A stretch of DNA of 64,000 nucleotides from assembly GCA_023548195.1 (NCBI GenBank), contig JAJHZJ010000577.1, forward strand, positions 1,170,574 through 1,234,573, in the 5' to 3' direction. Below the pieces are notes generated by a model that searched no databases, had not been told where the DNA came from, and saw only the letters and a list, made by a program, of their open reading frames with translations. Of this stretch, positions 34,497 to 44,622 are shown in pieces (position 1 is the first letter of the stretch; each line of letters opens with the position of its first letter). Position numbers and translations under genes: made by a program. Origin of the DNA: Bettongia penicillata ogilbyi (Eukaryota > Chordata > Mammalia > Diprotodontia > Potoroidae).

Positions 34497-35169
34497 TTTC
34501 CCAGCCAGTTACTTGACTTCTGAGATTCCTGTCCACCCCCGCCTAGATCCACCCAGCTAGTGCTTGGGGTCTGAGATTCAAAAGGGCTTTCTGTGGCAGG
34601 TGGGGCTGCTATTCAATGTGAGCTTAAGTTCTGGTGCTTGGGTGGGGGCAGGGCCACCTCCCAGGCTCAGTTCCCTCAGGGGGTTTATGCAGATACCTTC
34701 AGTAATGGCCCTGAACTTCTGCCTGCCTGCTTGGGGAGTCCTGGGGGCTGCCACTGCTGCTGCCTCTGCCGCTCCCTCCGCTGCTGCCTCCCAAGGGGGC
34801 CCGAGCCACGGAGACACCCTGCTCCCTTCTCGGCCAGCCCAGACGTCTCTCTCACTGACCTATAGCGTCTGTGGGCAGAGGGACCTTCGTGGCCGCTGGA
34901 GATTCCGTCCCTGAAGGCTGCTCGGATCTGCTCCTCTGGGGCCATGGCCAGGGCAGCACAGGAGTGGGCTCTGCTTTCCAGGGCGCAAGAGACCCTGGGA
35001 ATGGCTCTCCAGGGCTCTCTGGAATGGAAATCTTTTCCACCGTGTTTCTGCGTGCCTTGCAGTGCTTCAGATTTTGTGGGGAGTTCTTTTTGCAGGAAAT
35101 ATATGGGCTGTGGGTTCGGAGCTCGCATACGTGAGTCTTTCTACTCCGCCATCTTGGCTCCACCCCCCC
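34497..35169 (-). promoter_or_regulatory. HAL1 copy C 5'UTR / internal promoter, CpG-bearing
   Basis: L1-type leaders carry an internal RNA polymerase II promoter. This one is G+C-rich with many retained CpGs around 34560-35160 and opens with a YY1-type motif. It is the clearest CpG-rich block in the window. Several short open frames on both strands (34564-35405) are by-products of its composition and not genes. Confidence 0.65.
35146..35160 (-). promoter_or_regulatory. YY1-type site at the HAL1 copy C 5' end
   Basis: Plus strand CCGCCATCTTGGCTC, sense GAGCCAAGATGGCGG. In L1 elements a YY1 site at this position sets the transcription start. Copies A and B keep related versions with GGTGG in place of GGCGG. 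Confidence 0.75.
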
Positions 35170-35184
35170 ATTAAAGACAATTTC
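35170..35184. repeat. Target-site duplication of HAL1 copy C, right
   Basis: ATTAAAGACAATTTC, perfect match to 31897-31911. Confidence 0.95.
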
Positions 35185-35352
35185 ATGGGTCAGTGGGAAG
35201 GGTCTCAAACCTGGCTGAGAGGAGAGTGTGGTCCAGCCACAGATTCAGACCCACAACCAGATGTAGAGTGGCTGCAGCCACTGCTGAAGTGAAGGCTGTT
35301 TCTGGAGCCTTCCATTTACCAAAGTTCATAAATCAAGTAACTGGCTGGGAAA

Positions 35353-36451
35353 ATGAGCAAACAAGGGAAAAAGAAACAGACTATACAGTTTTACTTTCTT
35401 GGTGAAGTTCTTATATCATTGGTGACAAGGAAAAACAAAACATACAGCCAGAAGTAGACAACAAAGCCAAAGATCCTGCATCCAAAGCCTCTAAGAAAAA
35501 TATGAATTGGCCTCAGGCCATAGAAGAGCTCAAAAAGGATTTTGAAAATCAACAAAAAGTAGTAGAGGGAAAATTGAGAAGAAATGAGATTGATGTAAAA
35601 AAGGCATGAAAAAAGAGTCAACAGATTGCTAAAGGAAATCCAAAAAAATGCTGAAGAATATAACAGCTTTAAAACTAGACTAACTCAAATGGCAGAAGAG
35701 GTCCAAAAAGCCAAAGAAGAGAAGAATGCCTTAAAAAGCAAAATGGGGCAAATGGAAAACGAGGTCCAAAAGCTCACTGAAGAAAATAATTCCTTCAAAA
35801 TTAAAATGAAGCAAATGGAAGCTAATGACTTTTGAGAAATCAAAAAAATTAAAAAAACAAAATCAAAAGAATGAAAAAGTAGAAGGCAATGTGAACTATC
35901 TCACTGGAAAAACAACTGACTAGGAAAAAGGGATCCAGAAGAGATTATTTTAAAATTACTGCACGACCTGAAAGCCATTATTAAAAAAAAGATCCTAGAC
36001 ATCTTTAAAGAAATTTTCAAGGAAAACTGCTTTGATATTCTAGAATCCGAGAGTAAAATAGAAATGGAAAGAATCCACCAATCACCTCCTGAAAGAGATC
36101 TCTAAAGGAATACTCCTAGGAATAATGTAGCCAAATTGCAGAGTTCCCAGGTCAAGGAGAAAATATTACAAACAGCCAGAAAGAAATAATTCAAGTATTC
36201 TGGAAATACAATCAGGATAACACAGGATTTAGCAGCTTCTACACTAAGGGATCAAAGAATGTGGAATATTTCAGAGGTCAAAGGAGATACGATTAAAAAC
36301 ATGAATCACCTACGAAGCAAAACTGACTATAATACTTCAGTGGGGAGAAATGGAATTTCAATGAAACAGAGGCTTTCAAGCATTCTTGATGAAAAGAACA
36401 GAGCTGAATAGAAAATCTGACTTTCAAATACAAGAATCAAGAGAAGCATGA
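35353..36451 (+). pseudogene. HAL1 ORF1 remnant, copy B
   Basis: Begins MSKQGKKKQTIQFYF and loses frame soon after. The coiled coil is best preserved at 35626-35835 (69 codons; heptads such as LTQMAEEVQKAKEEK and LTEENNSFKIKM). It is stopped by a TGA after MEANDF, where copy C reads MEANDFLRN. RRM and C-terminal remnants follow to 36451, where the reading closes with ESREA and stop, as in copy A. Not functional. Confidence 0.8.
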
Positions 36452-36521
36452 AAAGGCAAACAGGAAAGAGAAACTGTAAGAGTCTTATTAAAGTTGAAAT
36501 TTTTATATTCCTACATGGAAA

Positions 36522-36524
<3 letters not shown>

Positions 36525-36577
<53 letters not shown>

Positions 36578-36584
36578 AGGGAGG

Positions 36585-36640
<56 letters not shown>
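36525..36640. repeat. (GA)n microsatellite in HAL1 copy B
   Basis: About 116 bp of GA with a short GGGA interruption in the middle. It is in the same position of the HAL1 3' region as the GATA run in copy A. The Arg-Glu repeat frame here is an artefact. Confidence 0.97.
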
Positions 36641-36644
<4 letters not shown>

Positions 36645-37435
36645 CAGGGTGAGCTGAATATGAAGAGATGATATCTAAAAAATAAAATGAAGGGTTGAGA
36701 GGAATGTACTAGAAAAAAGAGAAAGGGAGAGGTAGAATGTAGTAAATTATCTCACATATAAGAGGCATGAAAAAGTTTTAATAGTGGAGGGGAAGAAGGG
36801 GAAGGTGAGAGGGAATAAGTGAGTCTTACTTTCATAGGATCTGGCTTCAGGAGGGAATAACATGCATACTCAATTGGGTATGGAAGATTATCTTACCCTA
36901 CAGGAAAGCAGGGGGGAAGAGGATAAGAGAGGGGGCATAATAGAAGGGACAGCAGATTAAGGGAAGGGGTAATTGGAAGTAAACACTTTGGTGGGAGGGA
37001 CAGGTCAAAGGAGAAAACTTAATAAATGGAGGGTGGGACAGGATAGAGGGAAATATAGTCTTTCACAATATCACTGTTATGGAGGTGTTTTGCATGACCA
37101 CATATGTATAACCTTTATTAAATTGCTTGCCTTCTGGAGGGTGGGTGGGGAAGGGAGAAAATGTGGGACTCAAAGCTTTAAAAATGAATGTCAGAGGTTG
37201 TTTTTACATGCAACTAGGAAATAAGATATATAGATAATGGAGTACAGAAATCTATCTGACCCTACAGAAAAACAAAAGGGAAGTCGGGGTGTGATAGAAG
37301 GGAGGGCAGACTGGAGGAAAGAGCTATCAAATACATACTATCCTGGGGTGGTCACAGGAGGATGATGGGGGAAAATCTGAAATCCAAAATTTTGTAGAAG
37401 TAAATGTTGAAAACTGAAAATAAATTTGTATATGG

Positions 37436-38475
37436 AAAAATTTTAAGTGGTTTTTTTTTTTTTGCATTTACTAATAATGAAAAGAACCTCACTTAGATCC
37501 ATAATGGAGAAAAGATGAAAATATGGTGAATTTAAAAGCTATGAATTTATAATATGAATCTATCCAATTTATTTCCACTAGTAATAAAGTAATAAATAAT
37601 AATAAGCCAGTCATGAATCTAGAAAGGGATGTGGTATATCATATTAATGTATGCAAAAATCAATTAACTCTTTATATTTCTAACACCAACAAAGTCTACT
37701 ATGCCATACTTAGCACAGGTCAAATATACAAAAAAAGCACATGTTCCTCAATCATTCTTTTTTTCACATTTCTACACATAGCCATATTCATATTCATATA
37801 TGGATACTGAAACTCAAAAGTCTCTAAGAATGCCTAACCATGTCCGTTACTGGGATATGTCAACACTTATCAAAACAAAGTATTCTTCCTTAAGTGTTAT
37901 TCACTATTGCAGAATGTGAAGATATGTTAAGATTTAACTGTTATAAAAGGACCTACATGACCTGGGAACCTGCACAATTGCTATGTAGTTATCAAGCCCA
38001 TAGATTTTCATATTTAGAAGACAGAACACTGACAACATTATTCTTCAACTAGAGTAAACCAAATGTTTAAAAAATGATTTGATTTATTTTGTCACCTCAA
38101 TTCACATTGGCTCTGAAGAGCCCCTCTTCTCAAACAGCATGGGATCAATAGCAATCTCAGTTAGTGAATACAGTGGCAGATGGAATGTTAAATAAAGGCT
38201 TAAAACATAGGGAAGCCTCTGAAAGGAAAATAAATCAGATGCTGATGGCTTATGTCTTCCAGTGTAAGTGTATCCTACAATAAAGCAGGAAAAAAGAGAG
38301 CCCAAGTGTTTGTTATCAGGAATACACAACCCATTTCCAACAGAATTACTGCTCTACCAGCACATCAAAATCAACTTTAAGATTTTTTTTTTCTCCAAAT
38401 ATGCCTCTCTTTCTGATTTTGCTATTTATGCCAATGGCACCACCATCACTGAACCACTCAATTTCTGACGTTCAA
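37436..38475. other. No recognised element
   Basis: Unique-looking sequence. A poly-T run lies at 37451-37463. No gene signal. Confidence 0.4.
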
Positions 38476-38479
38476 ACTT

Positions 38480-39245
38480 CAATGCTGCCTTTAACCCTTC
38501 TCTTTTCTTTAACTCTCATGTCTAGTCAAATTCGTTAATTCTATCTCTACAATATCCATAGCATTCCTTTCTCTTCTTTGCTGTTGTTGTCCCAAAGTAC
38601 AGACTCTCATTACACGAACATTCTCTCCAACCCCCAATACTTCAATAGGTAGGAATTCTTACCTCCATTCTATTCCCCATACAATTCATCCTTCATACGA
38701 CTGATACATTAATATTTCTTAAGGATGGATCAAATTATATCACAAGTTCAAATTCAGATTCCATTGGGATTTAAGGCCCTCCACAAGGTGACATTACTCT
38801 CTCCCTCCAGCTTTATCTCATACTCTATACTCCACCATTCCCCAAACATGTTCCTCACTTTTTTTATTTTTTACTTCTGAAACTTTTTGTTGTCTTTCCC
38901 TATACTATAACACTCTCTTTTTAATTTCCTTAATGCCTTCTCTTATATTTGTTAGGTTTGTATATATTTTTAAAACCCAACTACTCTATTAAATTAAATG
39001 TCAACACCTTCATCAAACATTCTTGAATCTCCCAGACAGAAACATTGTTTCTCCAACACTTTACAAAGTACTTTGTGCTTCTCTCATGCGTAAGTTATTT
39101 TGTAGTATTGTAATTTGTGTTTGTCCCCTTATTATTCTAAATAAGCTCCACTATGGCAGAAACCGAGTCTTTCTAAAGTTCCCTAAACTTCCTAAATTTC
39201 CTGCAGGGTCCAAACAGTAGGTGCTTAATAAATGATTTTGTCTAA
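38480..39245 (+). mobile_element. L2 ORF2/3' region, sense
   Basis: 'aattctatctctacaatatc', 'cttaaggatggatcaaatta', 'taaggccctccacaaggtga', 'ctctctccctccagctttat', end 'cagtaggtgcttaataaatg'. Decayed. Confidence 0.6.
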
Positions 39246-39584
39246 AGGAGCTTGTTTTTTTTTTGGGGGGGGGGCTAATGGAGGGAAGGCTTGGGGATGA
39301 CAATTCCCCCCGAATTGGTAATGTGTACAGATTTCTTTGTTGCTATAATGGATTTGGCTTTCTGATGTTTGAATAAATGTCTTGGTTTCATCTCTGAGGA
39401 ACGGAGTTTATATTTTGTGAATCTGCCCTGGAGATATGCATGCATATCCACAGCGGCTGCTCTGGGCATGACATTCATGCTATAGTGGGTATAGTTCATA
39501 AAAAATAAAATGCTACAAAAATGAAAACTATAAGAGAACTGTTGTGTCTGTTAACACAACAGAACAGGTTGTCTTATTTCCCTC
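39245..39584. other. No recognised element
   Basis: Starts with a T9-G10 homopolymer junction (39255-39273). The remainder is unassigned. Confidence 0.4.
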
Positions 39585-39685
39585 AAAGGTCACAAAGGTA
39601 GTAGGCAGCAGAGATAACATCTGAACCCAATTCTTCTGACTCTAAATCTAGTATACTTTACACAGTACTAACAGTTCTCAAACTT
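39585..39685 (-). repeat. MIR-type SINE fragment, antisense
   Basis: 'tcaaaggtcacaaaggtagt', 'acatctgaacccaattcttc', 'tgactctaaatctagtatac'. Confidence 0.6.
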
Positions 39686-39842
39686 TTTAGTCTTAAGACC
39701 ACTCTACACACCTAAAAATTATTAAGAAATTCAAAGAGCTTTTGTTTATATGGGTTATATCTACTGATATTGACTATTAGAAACTGAAACTAATAAAATT
39801 TAAAATATTTTAAATTCATGTTAAAATAACAAATTACAAACT
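39686..39842 (+). mobile_element. Ancient DNA-transposon-like (hAT-type) fragment
   Basis: 'cagttctcaaactttttagt', 'aaagagcttttgtttatatg', 'ggttatatctactgatattg'. This matches a widespread mammalian non-autonomous repeat that I recall as hAT-like, but I am unsure of the exact family. No coding sequence. Confidence 0.5.
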
Positions 39843-39844
39843 TC

Positions 39845-39950
39845 TTAGGCTAACATTCAAGGCCCTCTACAAGTTGGTGTCCAACTTTCCAACCTCATCT
39901 TACATTTTTCTCATTCATATGCTCTCTGTTCCCATAAAACTGAATTTCAA
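39845..39950 (+). mobile_element. L2 ORF2 fragment, sense
   Basis: 'taacattcaaggccctctac', 'aacctcatcttacatttttc', resembling the L2 ORF2 end. Confidence 0.5.
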
Positions 39951-40029
39951 TTCAATTTATTTCAATTCCAAAAACATTTAATACATGCTACTTCTGGGCA
40001 AAGCAGAAACTAAACACTGAGGGAGATAA

Positions 40030-40217
40030 CAAGTGAATGGAGTGCCAGGCCTAAAACCAGGAACACCTGAGTTCAAATACAGCCTCAGACACTTACTAGT
40101 TTTGTGACACTAGTCAAGCTACTTAACCTGTATTTGCCTCTGTTTTCTCATGTGCAAAATGGGGACAGTAATAGTACCTACCTCCCAGGGTTGCTGTGAG
40201 ATCAAATGAAATAATAT
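40030..40217 (+). repeat. MIR/Mar-type SINE, part 1
   Basis: 'gtgccaggcctaaaaccagg', 'cctgagttcaaatacagcct', 'cagacacttactagttttgt', 'acctacctcccagggttgct', 'gtgagatcaaatgaaataat'. It breaks here and resumes at 40761. Confidence 0.85.
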
Positions 40218-40760
40218 GTATACATATAAGACATGAAATTAAAAGACACTTGCTCCTTGGAAGGAAAGCTATGGCAGATCTGGCCAGCACATCAAAAAGC
40301 AGAGACCTTGTTGACAAAGATTGGTATAGTCAAAGATATGGTTTTCCAAAAGCAATGTATGCTGTTACATTTGGACTATAAGGAAAGCTGAGTGCCATGG
40401 AATAGATGTTTTTGAATTGTGATGCCAGAGAAGATTTTTAAGAGTTCCTGGGATAGCAAGGAGATCAAATCAGTCAATACTTAAAGAAATTAATTCAGGC
40501 TATTCACTGGAAGATCAAATACTGAAGCTGAAGCTTAAATACTTTACCCACTTAATGAGACAACAGGACTCATTGGAATACACTCTGATGTTGAGAAAGA
40601 CTGAAGGCAAAAGGAAAAGGGGACAGCAAAGGATGAGATGAATTGGTGTTACGGTAACAACAAACATGAACTTGGACAAACTTCGAGTGGAGGATAGAAG
40701 AGCCTGACGTAATATGGTCCATGGGGTCAGGAAGAGTCAGATAAGACTGGACAACTGAAC
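40218..40760 (+). mobile_element. RTE/BovB-type LINE 3' end, inserted in a SINE
   Basis: The plus-strand frame at 40231-40381 reads IKRHLLLGRKAMADL and further on FPKAMYAVTFG, matching the conserved end of RTE-clade (BovB-like) ORF2, after the reverse-transcriptase domain. Nucleotide landmarks continue: 'gtgatgccagagaagatttt', 'caaggagatcaaatcagtca', 'gctgaagcttaaatacttta', 'gacagcaaaggatgagatga', and the end 'gtccatggggtcaggaagag' then 'gtcagataagactggac'. Frameshifts and stops are present. 5'-truncated. Confidence 0.8.
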
Positions 40761-40830
40761 AATAACATTTGCAAAGCACCTGGCACAGCACCTGGACAAC
40801 GCAAGCACTACATAAATGTTAGCTATTATT
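40761..40830 (+). repeat. MIR/Mar-type SINE, part 2
   Basis: 'aacatttgcaaagcacctgg', 'cacagcacctgg', 'taaatgttagctattattat'. It completes the SINE begun at 40030. Confidence 0.8.
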
Positions 40831-40849
40831 ATTATTAAGACGATGTAAT

Positions 40850-41400
40850 ACCCAGATTTCTATAGTACAGAACAAGTACCCTGAAGAGGTGTAAAACAAA
40901 GAACTATGCCAAAGAACTGCAGAAGGGAAGAATCGATTACTGATACATTACCAACCACAGGGAAAGGTCATTGGGCGATGAGGGAAGTCTTGGAGGAGAT
41001 AGCATTTGAGTTGTGCTTTATATGATAGCTTTCTCTTCATTTCCTCACCTTGTCCTATTTTTTTTTAATTCTATGCTTTCTTTCATTACTTCCTGGAATT
41101 AAACCTCCACAAACGTTTTTTATCTGCCTCCTCCATGTAACCACTGTGCTAAGGACTGGTAAAACCTAAAGTAAAATAAAGCCACCCTAACCTTCAAGGA
41201 GGTTACATTAAACTGACTAGAGGAAGACAGAAAATCAGCAAAGAAGGCGTAATCTAAGGTAATTTGGGGAGGTAGTGAGTATTAGCAAATGGGTGGAATC
41301 AAGAAAAGCTTCCAGGAATAAATATTACAGGAACTGAGGGCCAGGAGAATGATAGGGATTATGAATTGTAAATAATAGAAGAGAGTGCTTTCCAGGCCAG
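40850..41400 (-). mobile_element. L2 3' region, antisense
   Basis: 'gtcttggaggagatagcatt', 'ccactgtgctaaggactggt', 'accttcaaggaggttacatt', 'aaaagcttccaggaataaat'. Possibly two L2 pieces. Confidence 0.5.
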
Positions 41401-41422
41401 CTTGGTGGAATGAACTGTTTGG

Positions 41423-41528
41423 ATTCAGAGGGGCAGGAGCTGGAATTCAGACAACCAGAAGCAATCTTCTTTAGCTGGAACTCAAAGTGATTGAAGGGGA
41501 GTCCCCTCAAATAAGGCAGTAAAAGAAG
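41423..41528 (+). repeat. Inverted repeat, left arm (106 bp)
   Basis: The reverse complement occurs at 42481-42586 with one mismatch (105 of 106). It starts attcagaggggcagg and ends cagtaaaagaag. It is not a transposon end that I recognise. Confidence 0.98.
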
Positions 41529-41559
41529 ATTTTTTTTCCTTTCTATCTGTTGAAAATCT

Positions 41560-41770
41560 TCCAAGTCAAGTTGAGATACTGCTTCCTAGAAGAAATGCCC
41601 GGATCCTTCTTTCTAAACTGCCACTCCCCCATCCTACTCCCAACCCACATTTCCAAACTAAAATGAGTCCTACCTCTAGTATCTTGTCTTTGTAACTTCA
41701 GAATATAACACAAAATATAATATGCAGTAAGCACTTCATAAATATTGAACCAAATTAATTTTATACCAGC
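41560..41770 (+). mobile_element. L2 3'-end fragment, sense
   Basis: 'caagtcaagttgagatactg', 'cttcctagaagaaatgcccg', 'gtaagcacttcataaatatt'. Confidence 0.5.
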
Positions 41771-42104
41771 AAGACATGTCATGTTACATGAATGTTTGTA
41801 TTAGGAGACAGAACTGAAAATCAGTGAGTGACTTTGCAGACATAAAAATGAATTCCTTTATTTGGTCTCATAAGAGGGGAGGGACTTATTTACATTTAGA
41901 ATAAAAGTTGGATCACTAGGCCCAAGGGGGAAATTTTAAAAATAGGAAAAGCATTTAATGTCAAACAGCTTAAGAAGAAAAGGGATGTGATTAATTTCTC
42001 CCAACATTCATTTTGACAATTATCTCAAATTAAATATGATCACCACACATGGCACATCAAATCTTCAGAATTAATGGGTTTCTCCTTTGAGACACAAGAG
42101 GCAT

Positions 42105-42305
42105 CTTAGTGTGGGAGAAAAAGCACAGAGCTGGGAGTCAAGAGCGCTGGACCATAACTCTAGCTCTGATAATAAGTATTAACGTGACCTAAGGCAAATC
42201 ACTTAGTCATTTTGTCTCACAGTATCCTCTTCTTTAAAATGAAGAGGTTAAACCACATGATTTCTAGGACTCCTTCCAGAACTAAAATTTTGTGATTCTA
42301 AATGT
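42105..42305 (+). repeat. THER/MIR-type SINE
   Basis: 'gagctgggagtcaagagcgc', 'ctaaggcaaatcacttagtc', 'aggactccttccagaactaa'. It lies in the spacer of the inverted repeat. Confidence 0.75.
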
Positions 42306-42480
42306 TAAGGACCAGAATTAGAAACAAGAAAGAGTACAAAAACTGACACAAAACGGAAGCTATTAAATGCTTTAGCTTTTGGTAAGTTTTCAAAATATGA
42401 CCCCAACCAACACTGAATCATAACATTGTCTTTAATTTCAAGCACTGTTAATCTCCGACAATGGCTAAAAGATAATTCCA

Positions 42481-42586
42481 CTTCTTTTACTGCCTTATTT
42501 GAGAGGACTCCCCTTCAATCACTTTGAGTTCCAGCTAAAGAAGATTGCTTCTGGTTGTCTGAATTCCAGCTCCTGCCCCTCTGAAT
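42481..42586 (-). repeat. Inverted repeat, right arm (106 bp)
   Basis: Reverse complement of 41423-41528. The single mismatch is gagagg here against the complement of cccctc on the left. The spacer between arms is 952 bp. Confidence 0.98.
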
Positions 42587-43205
42587 TATGTGATCTCAAT
42601 AAGGCATTCCCTCCACTACTTCGGTTAAGATCCCACCCACGCCTTCTCATCTGGTGCAGTCCTCATCTATGTCTTTCTATAGCTTCTCCATAAGGTATTG
42701 ACCTAATGCATTGAACATTTTCCAGTGGTTCTTTTAATATAATATGGGTACCAACAATTAGGACTTCCAGTCTGTTTTCTCTTGATTTCAATTCATCTCA
42801 TCTGCTTTTCCAGGCATGCATCTCCTCAATGAGACTTGTAATGCCATTTTTTATCATGCAAAAAATCATCATGGGTAATACACTGCAGTGTGCTTTCAGC
42901 CATCATGTAAGTTTTCTCTTTGGTATTCTGTTTTACAACTTTATAGTATCCCAGGAAGAATACATATATTAAAAGGTTGTGCTTTTGGAGAAGGGGGACA
43001 ACTTGGGACTATCTGTCCCTGAGACAACATTTAAACAGCACTTCTCTTAAACAAGTTACAAAACCATCATGGTAGTGGGAGGTTTCTTCATATAGAGTTC
43101 ATGAAATCACATGTCTAGACAGAAGGAAGTAGGGATAATGACAATAATATTAATAACAATAAACACAGCAGAATCACCTCCTTTTATTCCTATCAATCAA
43201 CCATG
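42587..43205. other. No recognised element
   Basis: Unique-looking sequence with no gene signal. Confidence 0.4.
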
Positions 43206-43209
43206 GAAC

Positions 43210-43482
43210 CATGGAGGCAGTTAGAGGAGTCACAGTAAATAGAGCGCTGGGTCTGGATTCAAAAAGAATTAAGTTTAAATCTGGCTTCAGATGCTAGCTG
43301 TGTGACCCTGAATAAGTCATTTAACCTCGTCCTACCTCAGTCTCCTCAACTATAAAATTAAGATAATAATAATGACACTTCGCTCCTATGGTTGTTAAAC
43401 ATGAGCATCAAATGATACAATATTTGTAGAACACAGTATAATGCCTGGAATATGGCAGGTGCTTAACAAATGCTTGTTTACT
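43210..43482 (+). repeat. MIR/Mar-type SINE, near full length
   Basis: 'gagcgctgggtctggattca', 'gctagctgtgtgaccctgaa', 'tcatttaacctcgtcctacc', 'ggcaggtgcttaacaaatgc'. Confidence 0.85.
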
Positions 43483-43612
43483 CCCTTTTCTTTCTCCGTT
43501 TCTCCTTCCCTTTCCTTTGTTCTTCTGTCTTCCTTTTAATCCTCCCTTCTTTCTCTCCCTTTCTTTTCTTTTTTCCTTCCTACATTCCTGTCTTTCTTCC
43601 TTATGAAGATGT
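43483..43612. repeat. C/T-rich low-complexity sequence
   Basis: TTCC/CTTT-rich tract directly after the SINE 3' end. Confidence 0.85.
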
Positions 43613-43884
43613 GATCCATTATAGAAAAGTGTTTGTAAAAGTTGACCTGTTCATCTCATGTTCTCATCAAGGATAACCCCAACATACAGATGGGTCTGTC
43701 TCATAAAGATTTTACAGAGATGAGAAAGGTACACAAGTAGTTAGTTGCCGGTATGGCATGATCAAGATCATCATCTGGAAAATATACATCTCATTTGGCA
43801 CCTCTAGTCCATCACCTCCTCGACAAGAAGTGGAAAGCATATAATAGTAATGATAACAAATAGAATTATGTAGTATAAGTTTTA

Positions 43885-44100
43885 CAGTGTTTGACAAATA
43901 TTATCTCATTTTTATCTTTGAAACAATTCTGGGAAATAGGTGCTGTTATTATCCCCATTTCCTAGCTGAAGAAACTGAGTCTGAGAGATACTAGGTGACT
44001 TGTCCAAGGTCATCCTGTCAGTCAGTATCTGAGGTAGGATTTGAACTAAGGTCATCCTAATTCCAGGCCTGGCCCTCTATAAACTGTGCTACTTAGCATG
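43885..44100 (-). repeat. MIR/Mar-type SINE, antisense
   Basis: 'aatattatctcatttttatc', 'taggtgctgttattatcccc', 'gtccaaggtcatcctgtcag', 'aattccaggcctggccctct'. Confidence 0.85.
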
Positions 44101-44359
44101 ATTTCTCCTTTAAAGTCATGTCTGATATTTAAAAATGATCAAAATTCGCAAGTGTTTAGTTGGTGGTTTCCCTTACATTACTCTAGTTAGTATATAAACT
44201 GATCTCCTGGTTCTGTTCACTTCACTGTTATCAATGCAAAAAGATCCTTCCAGGTTTTTATTATTTCTTATGGCACAATACTATGGCTTTACATCCTTAT
44301 AATTTGTGCAGTCATTCCTTAATTGATAGGGCTCCAAATCTTAACTACAACAAAAACTG

Positions 44360-44494
44360 CTACTATAAAGAAAAAATGTTGAGATAGAGACAGAGAAATA
44401 GGGAAGATACAAAGATGTCAGAGGGAAAATACAGTGAGATTTATATAGAGAGAGCATAAAATTATATATAGAATATATCTATAAGAGAGATCAT

Positions 44495-44527
<33 letters not shown>

Positions 44528-44622
44528 CACACATATATATATACACATGGAGGGAGGAAGGGGGGAGGAAGAGAGGGAAAAGGAGAGTTAGAGAAATTTT
44601 CTCTGTCTTCCATCTCATTATG
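44360..44622. repeat. Simple-repeat block (TA/CA/GA) within the L1
   Basis: TA and CA runs at about 44455-44550 and GGGA-rich sequence at 44550-44590 interrupt the L1 homology. Confidence 0.85.

Larger units (their letters stand above)
31912..35169 (-). mobile_element. HAL1 copy C, full-length, nested in copy B, opposite strand
   Basis: The element is read right to left. Its 5' end at 35169 (poly-G, then GTGGAGCCAAGATGGCGG) is followed by a CpG-bearing leader, ORF1 (34496-33397) and a 3' region ending in an A-rich tail (poly-T on the plus strand at 31912). There is no ORF2. A perfect 15-bp target-site duplication and a near-intact ORF1 make it the youngest HAL1 here. The 3' region holds two tandem versions of the same module (32706-33300 and 31912-32650). 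Both lie inside one pair of target-site duplications, so they entered as one unit. It would have needed L1 ORF2 protein from elsewhere. Confidence 0.88.
35170..37435 (+). mobile_element. HAL1 copy B, 3' part (leader end, ORF1 remnant, 3' region)
   Basis: Continues copy B after the nested insertion. It holds the leader end, an ORF1 remnant from 35353 to 36451, a GA microsatellite at 36525-36640 and a 3' region with two related modules ('ttaccctacaggaaagcagg' near 36894 and 'tgaccctacagaaaaacaaa' near 37257). It ends in 'gttgaaaactgaaaataaat' at about 37430. No ORF2 sequence. Layout matches copy A. Confidence 0.85.

Noticed and set aside
34564..35405. Several overlapping frames on both strands, some 70-147 codons
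   Set aside because: They lie in the CpG-rich leader of HAL1 copy C and the leader of copy B; open only because of composition.
36448..36657. Open frame of alternating Arg-Glu
   Set aside because: Direct translation of the GA microsatellite in HAL1 copy B.
40030..40140. tRNA-like sequences with A and B box motifs, here and in other SINE heads
   Set aside because: They are tRNA-derived SINE heads, not tRNA genes; no intact cloverleaf.
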